DNA of 22,963 nucleotides from JBFMAI01 sp040755725 (lineage in GTDB: Bacteria > Planctomycetota > Phycisphaerae > UBA1845 > Fen-1342): NCBI GenBank assembly GCA_040755725.1, contig JBFMAI010000016.1:1-22963 (forward strand), given 5' to 3'. Made by a program: the position numbers and the translations under genes. Shown piece after piece: positions 1 through 7,557 of the stretch; the first letter of the stretch is position 1, and every line of letters begins with the position of its first letter. The notes under the pieces were generated by a model. The model did not search any database. It worked only from the letters and a program-made list of their open reading frames with translations, and was not told the DNA's origin.

Positions 1-45
1 TTCGTCGGGCATGCGCCACTGCGGCGCGACTCCATTGTCGTCCAT
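1..45 (-). CDS. IS transposase, N-terminal 15 codons (partial)
   Basis: An ATG at 45 on the minus strand is preceded by GGAGG with a 7-nt spacer. It encodes MDDNGVAPQWRMPDE and then leaves the window. The WRMPDE opening resembles the start of IS5-family DDE transposases, which usually continue LWxxIxPLLP. That continuation is not visible here, so the family is inferred. The same start occurs in the right copy. Confidence 0.6.
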   Translation of the reverse strand, partial: MDDNGVAPQWRMPDE

Positions 46-125
46 CCTTGGACCTCCTCGCTAAATCGGCAACCCCTTGCCGTCGCGAGGATTATACGCT
101 CAGAAACGGTTATGGGACAGGCCCT
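3..125 (-). repeat. Terminal inverted repeat, left arm (123 bp)
   Basis: Bases 3-125 are the exact reverse complement of 22841-22963, with no mismatch in 123 bp by direct reading. Identity stops at 125/126. It reflects two copies of the same IS facing outward. Confidence 0.97.
91..96 (-). promoter_or_regulatory. -10 box of the left IS transposase
   Basis: A perfect TATAAT on the minus strand lies 46 nt before the transposase ATG. At 17-bp spacing the upstream hexamer is TGTCCC, inside the IS tip, so the -35 is weak. Outward promoter of the IS; it does not drive genes inside the window. Confidence 0.5.
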
Positions 126-1834
126 TAACAGGCGGGCATTGCGTCCGACTGCGCAAGGCGGACCCCAGTGACCTTGGCCAAGTTGGCCACCATCGCGCGC
201 AGCACGCCCGCCTGGGCCGAAAGCTGCTCGGAAGCGGACGCGGACTCTTCCGCACCGGCGGCGCTCTGCTGGGTGACTGCGCTGACACGGGCCAAGGCCC
301 CGTTGATTTGGTCCACGCCCCGAGATTGTTCCGCGCTGGCCTGCGCAATGCCGCCCAGCAGTGCGGCCACCTGTGCCACGTCGCCGACGATCGTCCGCAG
401 GGCTTCCGCCGCCGTGCGGGCAATCAGGGTTCCCTCCGCAGCGCGGTCCACGGATGCTTTGATCAGGCTGGTGGTGTCCCCTGCCGCCTTGGCGCAGCGC
501 TGGGCAAGACTCCGGACTTCCTCCGCCACCACCGCGAAACCCTTGCCATGCTCGCCGGCCCGGGCCGCCTCCACCGCCGCGTTGAGTGCCAGCAGGTTTG
601 TCTGGAAGGCGATTTCCTCGACGACCTTGATGATCCGGCTGATCTGGGAGGAAGACTCGTTGATGGCGGTCATGGCGTTGTTGAGCTGGGCCATGGTCTG
701 CTCGCCGGCCCCGGCCCGCTCCCGGGCTTGGCCCGCCAGCCGGTTGGCTTGATCGGCACTCTCCGCGTTCGACCGCGTCTTAGCCGCCATCTCCCCCAGC
801 GCGCTGGTGGTTTCCCCGACGGCGGACGCCTGCTCGCTGGCGCCCTGAGCCAATTGGGCGGCGGCGGCTGACACCTGACCGGCGGCGGCGTTCACCTGAT
901 CCGCTCCGCTGGTCAGGTCAATCAGCGATCGCCGGATGGACGTCGTGATGCCGCGCACCACAATTAGGCCGATGACGCTCCCGGTCAACACAGCCAGCCC
1001 GGCCGCCGCCAACAGCAGCCATTGGGTTCGGCTCAGGTTGGTCAGCACCGCGCCCTTGGTGGCCACAATCGTGTCCGTCGCACCGACGGCGATCCGGTGG
1101 ATGCTGTCGCGCAGCTCCGTTGAGACGGTCTCCAGCTCGGTGCGGGCCGCATTGATTTGTTGGTCAATGGCCACCAGGGATTCAATGTCGCGATAGTAGG
1201 ATTGCCACAACTTGTCGATGGTCTCGCGAAGTTCCGAACCCAACGAGAACTCGATCATGAGCTGCTTAAACTCCCCGATGCGCGCCGCGATTTCGTTCAG
1301 GTACTTCGGGTCGCCACGCAGCATGTAGTCTTTCTCATGCCGCCGGCACATGAGCATCAACACGTTCAGCTCGGCCAACCCTTGGTCCTTGACGGTCTTC
1401 TCCACGTTGTGGACCGAATCACGCAACCGGCCTTCCAGCCCCTGCTCGTGCGTGAATCCCCGTTGCTCACGGAGGGCGACAATCGTCCCAAATATGCTCA
1501 GGTACCTCTCTGCTGCCGCGCGGGCCTGGTGCACCGCTTCCGCGCCGGCCGCGTCCACCGCAGCTAGACCATCTTGGATACGCTGCACAGCGTCGTTCAC
1601 CTGGGCGATGAGTGTTGCCGTGGGCTTCAACGCGAAGCGCGACTCGGCCAGTTGGGCCTCCTGTAACGCATTAAGGCAATTCTGGGCCGCTTGAAACCGC
1701 GGCAAGGCTTGTTCCACCATGCGGCGCGTTTCGCAGGCCGAGGCCCGAGAAAGAAACCAACCCACAGCGGCCGTCGCACACACGATGCTGGTCGAGAGGC
1801 CGAATCCGAGGAGAAGTTTGTCGCGGGTGGTCAT
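125..1834 (-). CDS. Methyl-accepting chemotaxis protein with HBM-type sensor domain
   Basis: Membrane chemoreceptor of 569 residues that would control CheA kinase through CheW. TM1 is about residues 7-29. A long helical sensor region (about 30-270) follows, containing CRRHEKDYMLRGD at 163-175, the hallmark of helical bimodular (HBM) domains. TM2 is about 271-293. Only one HAMP-like helix follows before the signalling coiled coil, so a full HAMP seems absent. The conserved hairpin tip (EEIAFQTNLLALNAAVEAAR) is at about 406-425, and the return helix is full length, so the protein looks complete. No C-terminal CheR/CheB docking pentapeptide is seen. The start is supported by AAGGA about 6 nt upstream. 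Its TAA stop is also the target triplet of the left IS. It lies 149 bp downstream of a PstS-like gene on the same strand. The ligand is unknown; HBM domains bind small organic acids in known cases. Confidence 0.93.
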   Translation of the reverse strand: MTTRDKLLLGFGLSTSIVCATAAVGWFLSRASACETRRMVEQALPRFQAAQNCLNALQEAQLAESRFALKPTATLIAQVNDAVQRIQDGLAAVDAAGAEAVHQARAAAERYLSIFGTIVALREQRGFTHEQGLEGRLRDSVHNVEKTVKDQGLAELNVLMLMCRRHEKDYMLRGDPKYLNEIAARIGEFKQLMIEFSLGSELRETIDKLWQSYYRDIESLVAIDQQINAARTELETVSTELRDSIHRIAVGATDTIVATKGAVLTNLSRTQWLLLAAAGLAVLTGSVIGLIVVRGITTSIRRSLIDLTSGADQVNAAAGQVSAAAAQLAQGASEQASAVGETTSALGEMAAKTRSNAESADQANRLAGQARERAGAGEQTMAQLNNAMTAINESSSQISRIIKVVEEIAFQTNLLALNAAVEAARAGEHGKGFAVVAEEVRSLAQRCAKAAGDTTSLIKASVDRAAEGTLIARTAAEALRTIVGDVAQVAALLGGIAQASAEQSRGVDQINGALARVSAVTQQSAAGAEESASASEQLSAQAGVLRAMVANLAKVTGVRLAQSDAMPAC

Positions 1835-1983
1835 GGATCATCCTTGCGAACGGCGTCTCAACGCCGCGCACCGTTGAGGCGCTTCGAAGTCACACTCCGC
1901 AAGGCCGTGACAGTCGGCCGACAGCAGTTGGCTGAGATACCAAACGTTTCGTTCGATTGGCACTGCTCCCGGTGCCACCGAGA

Positions 1984-2757
1984 CTACTTGATGGGGACAT
2001 AGCCCGTGTCGGCGACGATCTTTTGCCCTTGATCGCTCAGCACAAAGTCGATAAACGCTTTCACATCTCCGCTCGGGGCACCTTTGGTGGCCAACGTCAA
2101 CGTGCGGCAGATGGGGTATTTGCCGCTGCGGATCGACTCCGGAGTTGGGGCCACGCCGTCGATATTCAGCACCTTGACCGTGTTGTTGACTTCGCCCGCG
2201 GACGTGTAGCCGACGGCGGTGGGCACCTTGGCCACCGTGCTAAGCAGAGCCGCATCGTGCTTCACGGTGGCCTTCGGACCGAACGCGTCCTTTCCCAGCA
2301 CCGCGTGCTGGAAGCATTCGCGCGTGCCGGAGTTCTCGTTGCGGTTGAACAGAACGACCGGCTTGCCATCTGACCACTGTCCGTTGGCCCCGGTAAACAG
2401 GTCGTGAAGCTGAGCTTTGGTGAGCTCGTTCGTGGGATTAGCCGGGTTGACGATTACGGCAACCGCGTCGTGCGCGTACGCCACGCCCACCAAGCCGCCC
2501 TTTTTCTCTTCCTCCTTCAGGTCGCGTGAGAGGAAAGCCAACTGCACCTGACCAGCCATGCAAGCCTCCGCGCCAGCCCCCGATCCGCCGCCTTCCAGCC
2601 TGATGATGGTGCCACTGGCTTTTTGAAAGGCCTCCGCCAGGGCCTTTACCAGTCCCAGCGTCGAATCGGAGCCGCGAGCCGTAATCTCACCACCCGCGGC
2701 GTTAGCCGCGCTGAGACCTAGAATTGCTACCGTTGTCGCCACCCATTGCTTGCACAT
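1984..2757 (-). CDS. pstS: PstS-like phosphate-binding periplasmic protein
   Basis: Exported substrate-binding protein of 257 residues, counting from the ATG at 2757, which follows GAGG and opens a clear signal peptide (MCKQWVATTVAILGLSAANA). An earlier in-frame start exists but would bury the signal peptide. Phosphate-binding loops typical of the PstS family are visible: GSDSTLGLVKAL at about 29-40, GGGSGAGAEA at about 57-66, SRDL near 78, and NENSGTRECF at about 140-149. In phosphate uptake the protein delivers phosphate to the PstCAB transporter, but no pstC, pstA, pstB or phoU is in the window. It sits just upstream of a chemoreceptor on the same strand, so a sensory or scavenging role is possible. 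No recognisable Pho box was found upstream. The fold assignment is firm; the exact ligand is inferred. Confidence 0.88.
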   Translation of the reverse strand: MCKQWVATTVAILGLSAANAAGGEITARGSDSTLGLVKALAEAFQKASGTIIRLEGGGSGAGAEACMAGQVQLAFLSRDLKEEEKKGGLVGVAYAHDAVAVIVNPANPTNELTKAQLHDLFTGANGQWSDGKPVVLFNRNENSGTRECFQHAVLGKDAFGPKATVKHDAALLSTVAKVPTAVGYTSAGEVNNTVKVLNIDGVAPTPESIRSGKYPICRTLTLATKGAPSGDVKAFIDFVLSDQGQKIVADTGYVPIK

Positions 2758-3104
2758 GCCTGCGCCCTCGTCTAGCACCTGCGCAACCGCGAGCCCAGGC
2801 ACCTTGCGGACCGCCCGCGACGCGCCCGTGACCCCGTATGGCCGCCCCCGGGTGGCGCGTCCTGCCGTTCAACTCCAACGTCGGTCCCGCGCCATCCACA
2901 GGGATCATCGGGCATATGCGGCGCGCACTACACTTCGGGCTAACGCCCGGGGCGAAGGTCCCATAAACGTGGCCGCTTGAAAACATCGCGGAACACATCG
3001 CGCCTTCGGGGGGCAACCGCCGGAGCAGGTCAGGTAAGCAGGGGCTCAGCGCTTCGGTGACCTACCCCCGATTGATGTACCAGTCGTGATGTCCCAGCCG
3101 TTAT
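2758..3104. other. Intergenic stretch between pstS and the IS1380-like element
   Basis: No gene is supported in these 347 bp. Two possible hairpins are seen. One uses CTTCGGGC at 2933-2940 and GCCC at 2945-2948 with a TAAC loop. The other is an imperfect 13-bp inverted repeat, 3027-3039 with 3051-3063 (AGGTCA/TGACCT outer stem, AAGC/GCTT inner stem). A pstS promoter must lie here but none is convincing. Confidence 0.5.
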
Positions 3105-3247
3105 CCCGGGTTATTCACCAACTTCGTGAGCGTCGGTGCAAACCCGTTCCGTTCGGCGGTGTAGAACATGCGTACAGGCACGCCTGACCCGCGGAGCGGG
3201 AGCAGCACCTCCTGGGTGAAGGTCAGGGACGGGCCGGTCGCGCTGGT

Positions 3248-3277
3248 AGAGGCGGCGCGGGTGGAGGCGGCGCGGGT
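3248..3277 (+). repeat. Short GC-rich tandem duplication upstream of the transposase start
   Basis: Two adjacent copies of the 15-mer AGAGGCGGCGCGGGT / GGAGGCGGCGCGGGT lie just before the transposase, followed by a partial third. It is a simple in-frame duplication of Gly/Ala codons. Confidence 0.6.
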
Positions 3278-3298
3278 GGCCGCGGCGCCGGCGGATGG

Positions 3299-4357
3299 TT
3301 GTTTGAGCCCACGTTCAACCGCGCGATCAAGCTGCGGCAGGCCGATCCGCGGATCACGTCGGATGCCGGCGCGCTCTTGCTGCGGGAAGCGGATCATCGC
3401 CTCGGGCTGACGGCCGATCTGGCCGCGCAGCTCACGGATGATCGTGACCCCGAGCGCATCCGCTACGAGCAAGTCGAGTTGCTTCGGCAGCACCTCTGCG
3501 CCGTGGCGCTGGGCTACGCCCACCAGGACGACCAGGACGCCTTGGCCCACGACGTGGCCCTGAAGCTGGCGGTCTGGGACCGCCCCGGCCGGCGCGGCCT
3601 GCCCGAGCGCCTGGCCAGTCAACCCTCGGACTGGCGGCTGATCGACCGGCTGACAAGCCCGTCCAATCGCCGGGCGTTGCGGACGGCCCTGCGTGAATGG
3701 GTCGCGCGGCACCAGCGGGCGACGGGGCGCGCGCGCCAGGTCGCGCATGGAACGCTGGACATCGATCCCTTCCCGATCGAAGTGCATGGCCGGCAGCCCG
3801 GGGGCGCGTACCACGGCAACTACCGCCAGACGATGTACTATCCGCTGGTCGCCAGCTTCAGGGTGGCGGACAGCTACGAGTCCGCGCGTCTGGGGGAGGG
3901 CTTCATTCACACGATCCTGAAACGTGGTACGTTCGAGGACCGGCTGGGCGAGTTCAACGGCGTGATCGGCAACGGTCTGTCGGCGGGTTCGTTCGCTGCG
4001 AATGAAGCCAGCCTGTTGCTGAAGCGGCTGGCGTTCAACCTGGCCGGGATGCTGTGGGGAGGACTGGAAGATGCGTCCGGCTGCGGCTGGGACTTGAAGC
4101 GTGTGCAGCAGACCGTGTTGGAAGCCGGCGCGCGGGTGGTGGAACATAGCCGACGCGTGCTGGTGGACGTGGCCCGTGCGGCGGGGGTGCTGTGGGACCG
4201 GCTGCTGGGGCGGATCGCCCGCTGGTGGCAACCGCGTGGTCTGCCCCGCAGCGCGCCGGGCGTGGCGGGCGTAGGCATCTGGGGCCGACCGCCGCGACCG
4301 CGGCGTTGGGTGCCGCCGCCACGGCACGCGCACTTGAGCCTGGTTCTGCGTGAGTGA
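3299..4357 (+). CDS. IS1380-family transposase, internally deleted
   Basis: The 352-residue product matches IS1380 transposases at both ends. The N-terminal part has ITSDAGALLLREADHRLGL (about 19-37), AHDVALKLAVWDRPG (83-97) and TLDIDPFPIEVHG (152-164), whose Asp is the likely first catalytic residue. The next block is GNYRQTMYYPLVASF. GFIHTILKRG (201-210) then runs directly into TFEDRLGEFN (211-220), which belongs near the C-terminus of the family. The central segment with the second catalytic Asp is missing, probably about 130 residues judged from remembered relatives, yet the frame is kept. The junction is near 3920-3931. The start is TTG at 3299; the frame is open upstream to 3188 through a Gly/Arg-rich repeat without a better start. 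Probably inactive, but mobilisable in trans if its ends are intact. Confidence 0.82.
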   Translation: MFEPTFNRAIKLRQADPRITSDAGALLLREADHRLGLTADLAAQLTDDRDPERIRYEQVELLRQHLCAVALGYAHQDDQDALAHDVALKLAVWDRPGRRGLPERLASQPSDWRLIDRLTSPSNRRALRTALREWVARHQRATGRARQVAHGTLDIDPFPIEVHGRQPGGAYHGNYRQTMYYPLVASFRVADSYESARLGEGFIHTILKRGTFEDRLGEFNGVIGNGLSAGSFAANEASLLLKRLAFNLAGMLWGGLEDASGCGWDLKRVQQTVLEAGARVVEHSRRVLVDVARAAGVLWDRLLGRIARWWQPRGLPRSAPGVAGVGIWGRPPRPRRWVPPPRHAHLSLVLRE

Positions 4358-4823
4358 TTCCTCCGACAACCCGCGCCGGTTGCCTCACCCGCGGGCCACG
4401 TCACCTTCCCGAGCCGGTCGGGCCTGTGGGGGTAGGGGGCACTCTCGGCCGCAGGCACGGCCGAGCGCCTGCGACCGCTCCTCGAACCCCTCTCTCGCGC
4501 TTGAACGCCCCCACCGCGCTGCGTTACGCCACCAGCACCGGGATGGTGAATAATCCCGGTTCAGGAGCCGGGAAGGTCGGCTCGTTTATCGACCGGAGGC
4601 CCGTTCCAATCCGGTAGAAGGCCAAGCGCTCCATCGTGCGCGCAAAGCCGGGGGCCACGCTCTGCGGCTGCCCGGCCCTGGCGCCACCGAGGGCCCGGAG
4701 CGAAAAAGAAGCAGTACCCGTCGCGCGTATGTGGCCCTCCTCCGGCCCCCTGCGGCCACGCGGCGTCGCCGGAGCTCTGCCCCTCTCTCCCCTACCGCGG
4801 AGTCGTCCGGGGCTTCGCCGCGG

Positions 4824-4846
4824 GGCGCAAGTTTGCGCCTGTTTTT
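4824..4846 (+). terminator. Rho-independent terminator upstream of the amidase gene
   Basis: GGCGCAA at 4824-4830 pairs with TTGCGCC at 4833-4839 and is followed by TGTTTTT (4840-4846). This is a good plus-strand intrinsic terminator. It would stop read-through from the upstream IS transposase before the amidase promoter 20 bp further on. Confidence 0.65.
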
Positions 4847-4865
4847 CCACCGCCGATACAAGGTG

Positions 4866-4893
4866 TGGACACGGCCGGGGTCGCCGGTATAGT
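4866..4893 (+). promoter_or_regulatory. Sigma-70-type promoter of the amidase gene
   Basis: TGGACA at 4866-4871, a 16-bp spacer and TATAGT at 4888-4893 lie 44 bp before the ATG. The same TGGnnn/TATAGT form appears before the EIIA and universal stress protein genes. Confidence 0.55.
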
Positions 4894-4937
4894 CCCCGTT
4901 TTGCGGAAGGACCCGCTCCCCGCCGTCGGAGACGCCG

Positions 4938-5696
4938 ATGACACTGCAACGGACTGCCTGGTGTGCGTGGCCGTTAATCTTGGTCGTGGCCGGCTGTCAG
5001 GGGCCGTCGCGGCGCGACGAGCTGGGGCCGCCGCCTTCGCCGATTCTCAGCACCCGGCCCCCGCGCGTCATTGCCGCAATCCCCCCCCCGCCGCGCGAGG
5101 AGCCAGAGAAGGTCGCGCCGGAGCAGCGGCCGTCGACGGTGAGCGCGGCGGACATTCGCGTGCCGGGCGGGATACGGCGGGGGCGCTGGAAGACGATCAT
5201 CGTCCACCACTCCGCGAGCGATAAGTCCACGCCGCAGGGGATGGACTCGTGGCACCGGCAACGCGGGTGGTCGGGCCTGGGCTATCACTTCGTCATCGGC
5301 GGGGGCCAGAATTGCCCGGACGGGAAGCTGTTCGTCGGGCCGCGGTGGAAGTTGCAGCAAACGGGAGCGCACTGCAAGGCGCCCGCGGGCCGCTACCTGG
5401 GTGTGTGGCGTCCGAACAACTTCTTCAACGAACAGGGCATCGGCATCTGCCTCATCGGCGACTTCGATACCCACGCGCCCTCCGCGCGGCAGATGCGGAC
5501 GCTTCAAGACCTCATCGCCGTGCTGATCGACGAAACCGGAATCAGCCCCGGCCAGGTGTTCGGGCACGGGGAGGTCACCAACAAGACTGCCTGCCCCGGG
5601 CGGTACGTGGACATGGCGGCGCTGCGGCGGGCTGTCGCCGCCCGGGCGGCGGAGCGCTCCCCAACGGCATCTTCCGACACGCGCCGCGGCTATTGA
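4938..5696 (+). CDS. N-acetylmuramoyl-L-alanine amidase (Amidase_2/PGRP type), lipoprotein
   Basis: A 252-residue predicted lipoprotein that would cut the bond between MurNAc and L-Ala in peptidoglycan at the cell envelope. The N-terminus is a signal peptide ending in a lipobox, LVVAGC, with Cys20. A Pro-rich linker (about 30-66) follows. The catalytic domain starts near residue 84 with KTIIVHHSA. Zinc ligands by comparison with T7 lysozyme are His90, His210 (GHGEVTNK) and Cys219 (TACPG). Tyr116 in GYHFVI matches the conserved active-site Tyr, and Lys216 lies near the position of the catalytic Lys. The start ATG follows GGAG at good spacing. The next gene, also an envelope hydrolase, starts 174 bp downstream. 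A role in peptidoglycan recycling or remodelling is inferred. Confidence 0.9.
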   Translation: MTLQRTAWCAWPLILVVAGCQGPSRRDELGPPPSPILSTRPPRVIAAIPPPPREEPEKVAPEQRPSTVSAADIRVPGGIRRGRWKTIIVHHSASDKSTPQGMDSWHRQRGWSGLGYHFVIGGGQNCPDGKLFVGPRWKLQQTGAHCKAPAGRYLGVWRPNNFFNEQGIGICLIGDFDTHAPSARQMRTLQDLIAVLIDETGISPGQVFGHGEVTNKTACPGRYVDMAALRRAVAARAAERSPTASSDTRRGY

Positions 5697-5870
5697 ACGA
5701 CGATCCTCTACCCCGCCGCGCGCCATCGGAGGTGCTCGCGGTCAAACCGTTTGGCCCGCGTGCCCTGCGTGGCCCATTCCGCGGGCACCGACGGGGGACA
5801 GCTAATCGCGCGAGGGCGCGGTAGAATCTTGCGTTCACCGGAGTCGGTACCCTTGCCGGAGCATCCCCCT

Positions 5871-7235
5871 ATGTTGCCGTTCGTCCGCCTCGCCCCCATC
5901 GTCCCGGGCTTCGCGCTCCTACTGGCCGCGCCGGGCTGTCAACAACCCACCGGCGACCACCTCGACCGCTGGTTGATCGGCGAAGTGACCATGCGCTCGG
6001 CGTTCGCCGCCAACCTGCGGACGTTGGCGATGCCCGGCGGGCGCCTCACTGGCACGCCGAACGCCGAGCGGGCGCAGGAGTTCATCGCCGACGAACTCCG
6101 CGCATATGGTCTGAGGAACGTGCACGCCGAGCCGTTCGACATGACCTGCTGGACGGTGCGCGAAACCCGGGTGACGGTGCTCGACGATCCGCCGCGCGAG
6201 CTGACCGGCGCCGTCGCGCTGGCGATGACGCTCGGCACGCCGCCGGAGGGCGTGACGGCGGAACTGGTCGATTTGGGCTCTGGGACGGATGAGGAGATTA
6301 AGGCCGGGGCCGAGCCGCTCCGCGGCCGCTTTGCCCTGGTGCGCGACGTCCGGCACGAGCGCGGCGCCATCGTCCGGAAGGCCATCGAGCATGGGGCCGC
6401 GGGCGTGGTGTTCACCAGCCCGGCCGAGCGCGCGCCGATTATCGGCAACGGTCACCGTGAGCCGCGACCGGAGCCGGTCGTGGTCGTTCCGCATGATGAG
6501 AAGCTCCTGGCCCAGGTCGCTGCGGGCCCCGTCCGCATCAACATCCGCCTGGATGCCGAAGCGTGGCCGTGCCGACCCTGCAATATCGTCGGCGAGATTC
6601 CGGGCCGCGGGCCGCTGGCGCGCGAGGTCGTCATCCTGACGGCCCACCTCGACAGTTGGCACCTGGCCGAGGGTGGCATGGACAACGGCAGCGGGTCGGC
6701 CGCGATTCTCGAAGCCGCGCGGGCGTTGGCCGCGCTGGCCGAGCGCGATTGGCGGCCCCGCCGCACCCTCCGCTTCATCTGGTTCATGTCCGAGGAGATT
6801 GGTCTCAACGGCAGCCGCGCCTATGTGCGCGAGCACTCGGCGGAGCTGGATCGCGTCATCGCCGTCATCAACGCGGACATGCCCGGCGCCCCGCGCCGGC
6901 TGGTCGCCTTTGGCCACCCCGAGGTGCAGCCGTGGCTGGAGCGCGTGCGGGCCGATCTCGCGGCTTACGAGCTCGACCTGAAGATCGCGGAGGCCAAGGG
7001 GATGTGGAGCGACCACGCGCCGTTCATGCAGCAGGGCGTGTGTACCCTCGCGGTGGGCGGCGAGCTGGGGCCCGGCGCGCAGCACTACCACACGACCGGG
7101 GACACGTACGAGACCGTCGATCGCCGCGGGACGGTCCAGTCGTCGGCGGTCTTCGCGGTCATGCTGCGCCGACTGGCGGACGAGCCGCGGCGACCGACGC
7201 AGCGGCTCGCGGCCCAAGAGCCGGACGAGCATTAG
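5871..7235 (+). CDS. M28-family zinc aminopeptidase with PA domain, exported
   Basis: A 454-residue exported zinc exopeptidase. The ATG at 5871 opens a hydrophobic signal peptide ending AAPGC (Cys23), a weak lipobox, so it may be a lipoprotein. An in-frame start 120 bp upstream gives no sensible signal peptide. A PA-type insert lies at about 130-225, with GRFALVRDV and KAIEHGAAGVVFTSP. The M28 catalytic set is complete: His259 and Asp261 (TAHLDSWH), Asp271 (MDNGSGSAA), Glu308-Glu309 (SEEIG), Asp336 (NADMPG) and His407 (HYHTTGDT). This fits two-zinc aminopeptidases such as aminopeptidase Y or PSMA-like enzymes. Substrate specificity cannot be read from the sequence. It probably degrades peptides in the periplasm. 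A possible -10 (TAGAAT, 5822-5827) lies upstream, but no -35 at proper spacing was found. Confidence 0.9.
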   Translation: MLPFVRLAPIVPGFALLLAAPGCQQPTGDHLDRWLIGEVTMRSAFAANLRTLAMPGGRLTGTPNAERAQEFIADELRAYGLRNVHAEPFDMTCWTVRETRVTVLDDPPRELTGAVALAMTLGTPPEGVTAELVDLGSGTDEEIKAGAEPLRGRFALVRDVRHERGAIVRKAIEHGAAGVVFTSPAERAPIIGNGHREPRPEPVVVVPHDEKLLAQVAAGPVRINIRLDAEAWPCRPCNIVGEIPGRGPLAREVVILTAHLDSWHLAEGGMDNGSGSAAILEAARALAALAERDWRPRRTLRFIWFMSEEIGLNGSRAYVREHSAELDRVIAVINADMPGAPRRLVAFGHPEVQPWLERVRADLAAYELDLKIAEAKGMWSDHAPFMQQGVCTLAVGGELGPGAQHYHTTGDTYETVDRRGTVQSSAVFAVMLRRLADEPRRPTQRLAAQEPDEH

Positions 7236-7557
7236 AGGGCGGCGCACCTGGGCAAGCCGCAATGGGGAGGGATGCGCTGGGGCGAGCCGCGCTCTTCACC
7301 CCGCCCCCTTCCAATGCGGGGTTGGGGGAGGGTCGCGGTCGCGTCGGGGTAAGAAGCGGGTTCCTCCCACGTGAACGGCTTCTTGATTTTCCAGATGGTC
7401 GTGCGCGATTCGGCGGCGTACACGAAGAAAGCACGCCTCTCGGCGAGCCGCGGCTCGGCAGGCCGGTAGGGTCGCCGTGGGAGCCGGCCTCGCCCTCCCG
7501 CGCCGCATGTTCGCACCGGGCAACCTGGCTCGCGCTGGGGGGACCCGAGCGCTGCAC
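7236..7557. other. Convergent intergenic region between M28 peptidase and TPR gene
   Basis: No complete gene in these 322 bp. A GC stem, CCCCGC at 7299-7304 with GCGGGG at 7316-7321, could end transcription from either side but lacks a T tract. A 14-bp perfect palindrome, CGAGCCGCGGCTCG, is at 7444-7457. The minus strand between 7434 and 7345 reads like a fragment of protein (see findings), without a start. Confidence 0.5.

Larger units (their letters stand above)
1..124 (-). mobile_element. 5' end of an IS5-like insertion sequence (left copy, partial)
   Basis: Read on the minus strand from 124, this begins with the IS tip GGGCCTGTCCCATAACCG. A TATAAT box, a GAGGAGG Shine-Dalgarno and the start of a transposase running off the window follow. 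It is identical to the right-end copy in opposite orientation. The base triplet outside the tip is TAA here and TTA at the right copy; both fit the TNA target reported for the IS1031 branch of the IS5 family. Family assignment rests on the tip sequence and the first 15 residues only, so it is tentative. The far end of the element is outside the window. Confidence 0.7.
3105..4560 (+). mobile_element. IS1380-like element with internal deletion
   Basis: The ends are an imperfect inverted repeat. CCGGGTTATTCACCA at 3106-3120 faces the complement of TGGTGAATAATCCCGG at 4544-4559, differing by one inserted base. Inside is an IS1380-type transposase lacking its middle. At about 1.46 kb the element is shorter than would be expected with a full transposase (about 1.8 kb, estimated from the missing part). 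No matching target duplication is visible in the flanks (TTAT on the left, TCAG on the right). This suggests an old or rearranged copy, or that the true tips are slightly different. Confidence 0.7.
4561..4937. other. Intergenic stretch between IS1380-like element and amidase gene
   Basis: No gene is supported in these 377 bp. The stretch carries a terminator at 4824-4846 and a promoter at 4866-4893, both listed separately. The open minus-strand frame across it is Arg/Pro/Gly-rich, runs through the IS end and has no recognisable domain. Confidence 0.5.

Noticed and set aside
2933..2957. Hairpin upstream of pstS as a phosphate-responsive element
   Set aside because: The stem is short and interrupted, and it does not resemble a Pho box or a known riboswitch.
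3101..4369. Long minus-strand open frame across the IS1380-like element
   Set aside because: It is Arg/Pro/Gln-rich and has no domain. The plus strand encodes recognisable transposase blocks.
4524..4949. Minus-strand open frame between the IS1380-like element and the amidase
   Set aside because: It ends inside the IS inverted repeat, crosses the terminator and amidase promoter, and is Arg/Pro-rich with no recognised motif.
5919..7262. Long open frame on the minus strand opposite the M28 peptidase
   Set aside because: Composition is typical of an antisense shadow in GC-rich DNA; the plus-strand frame has all M28 catalytic residues.
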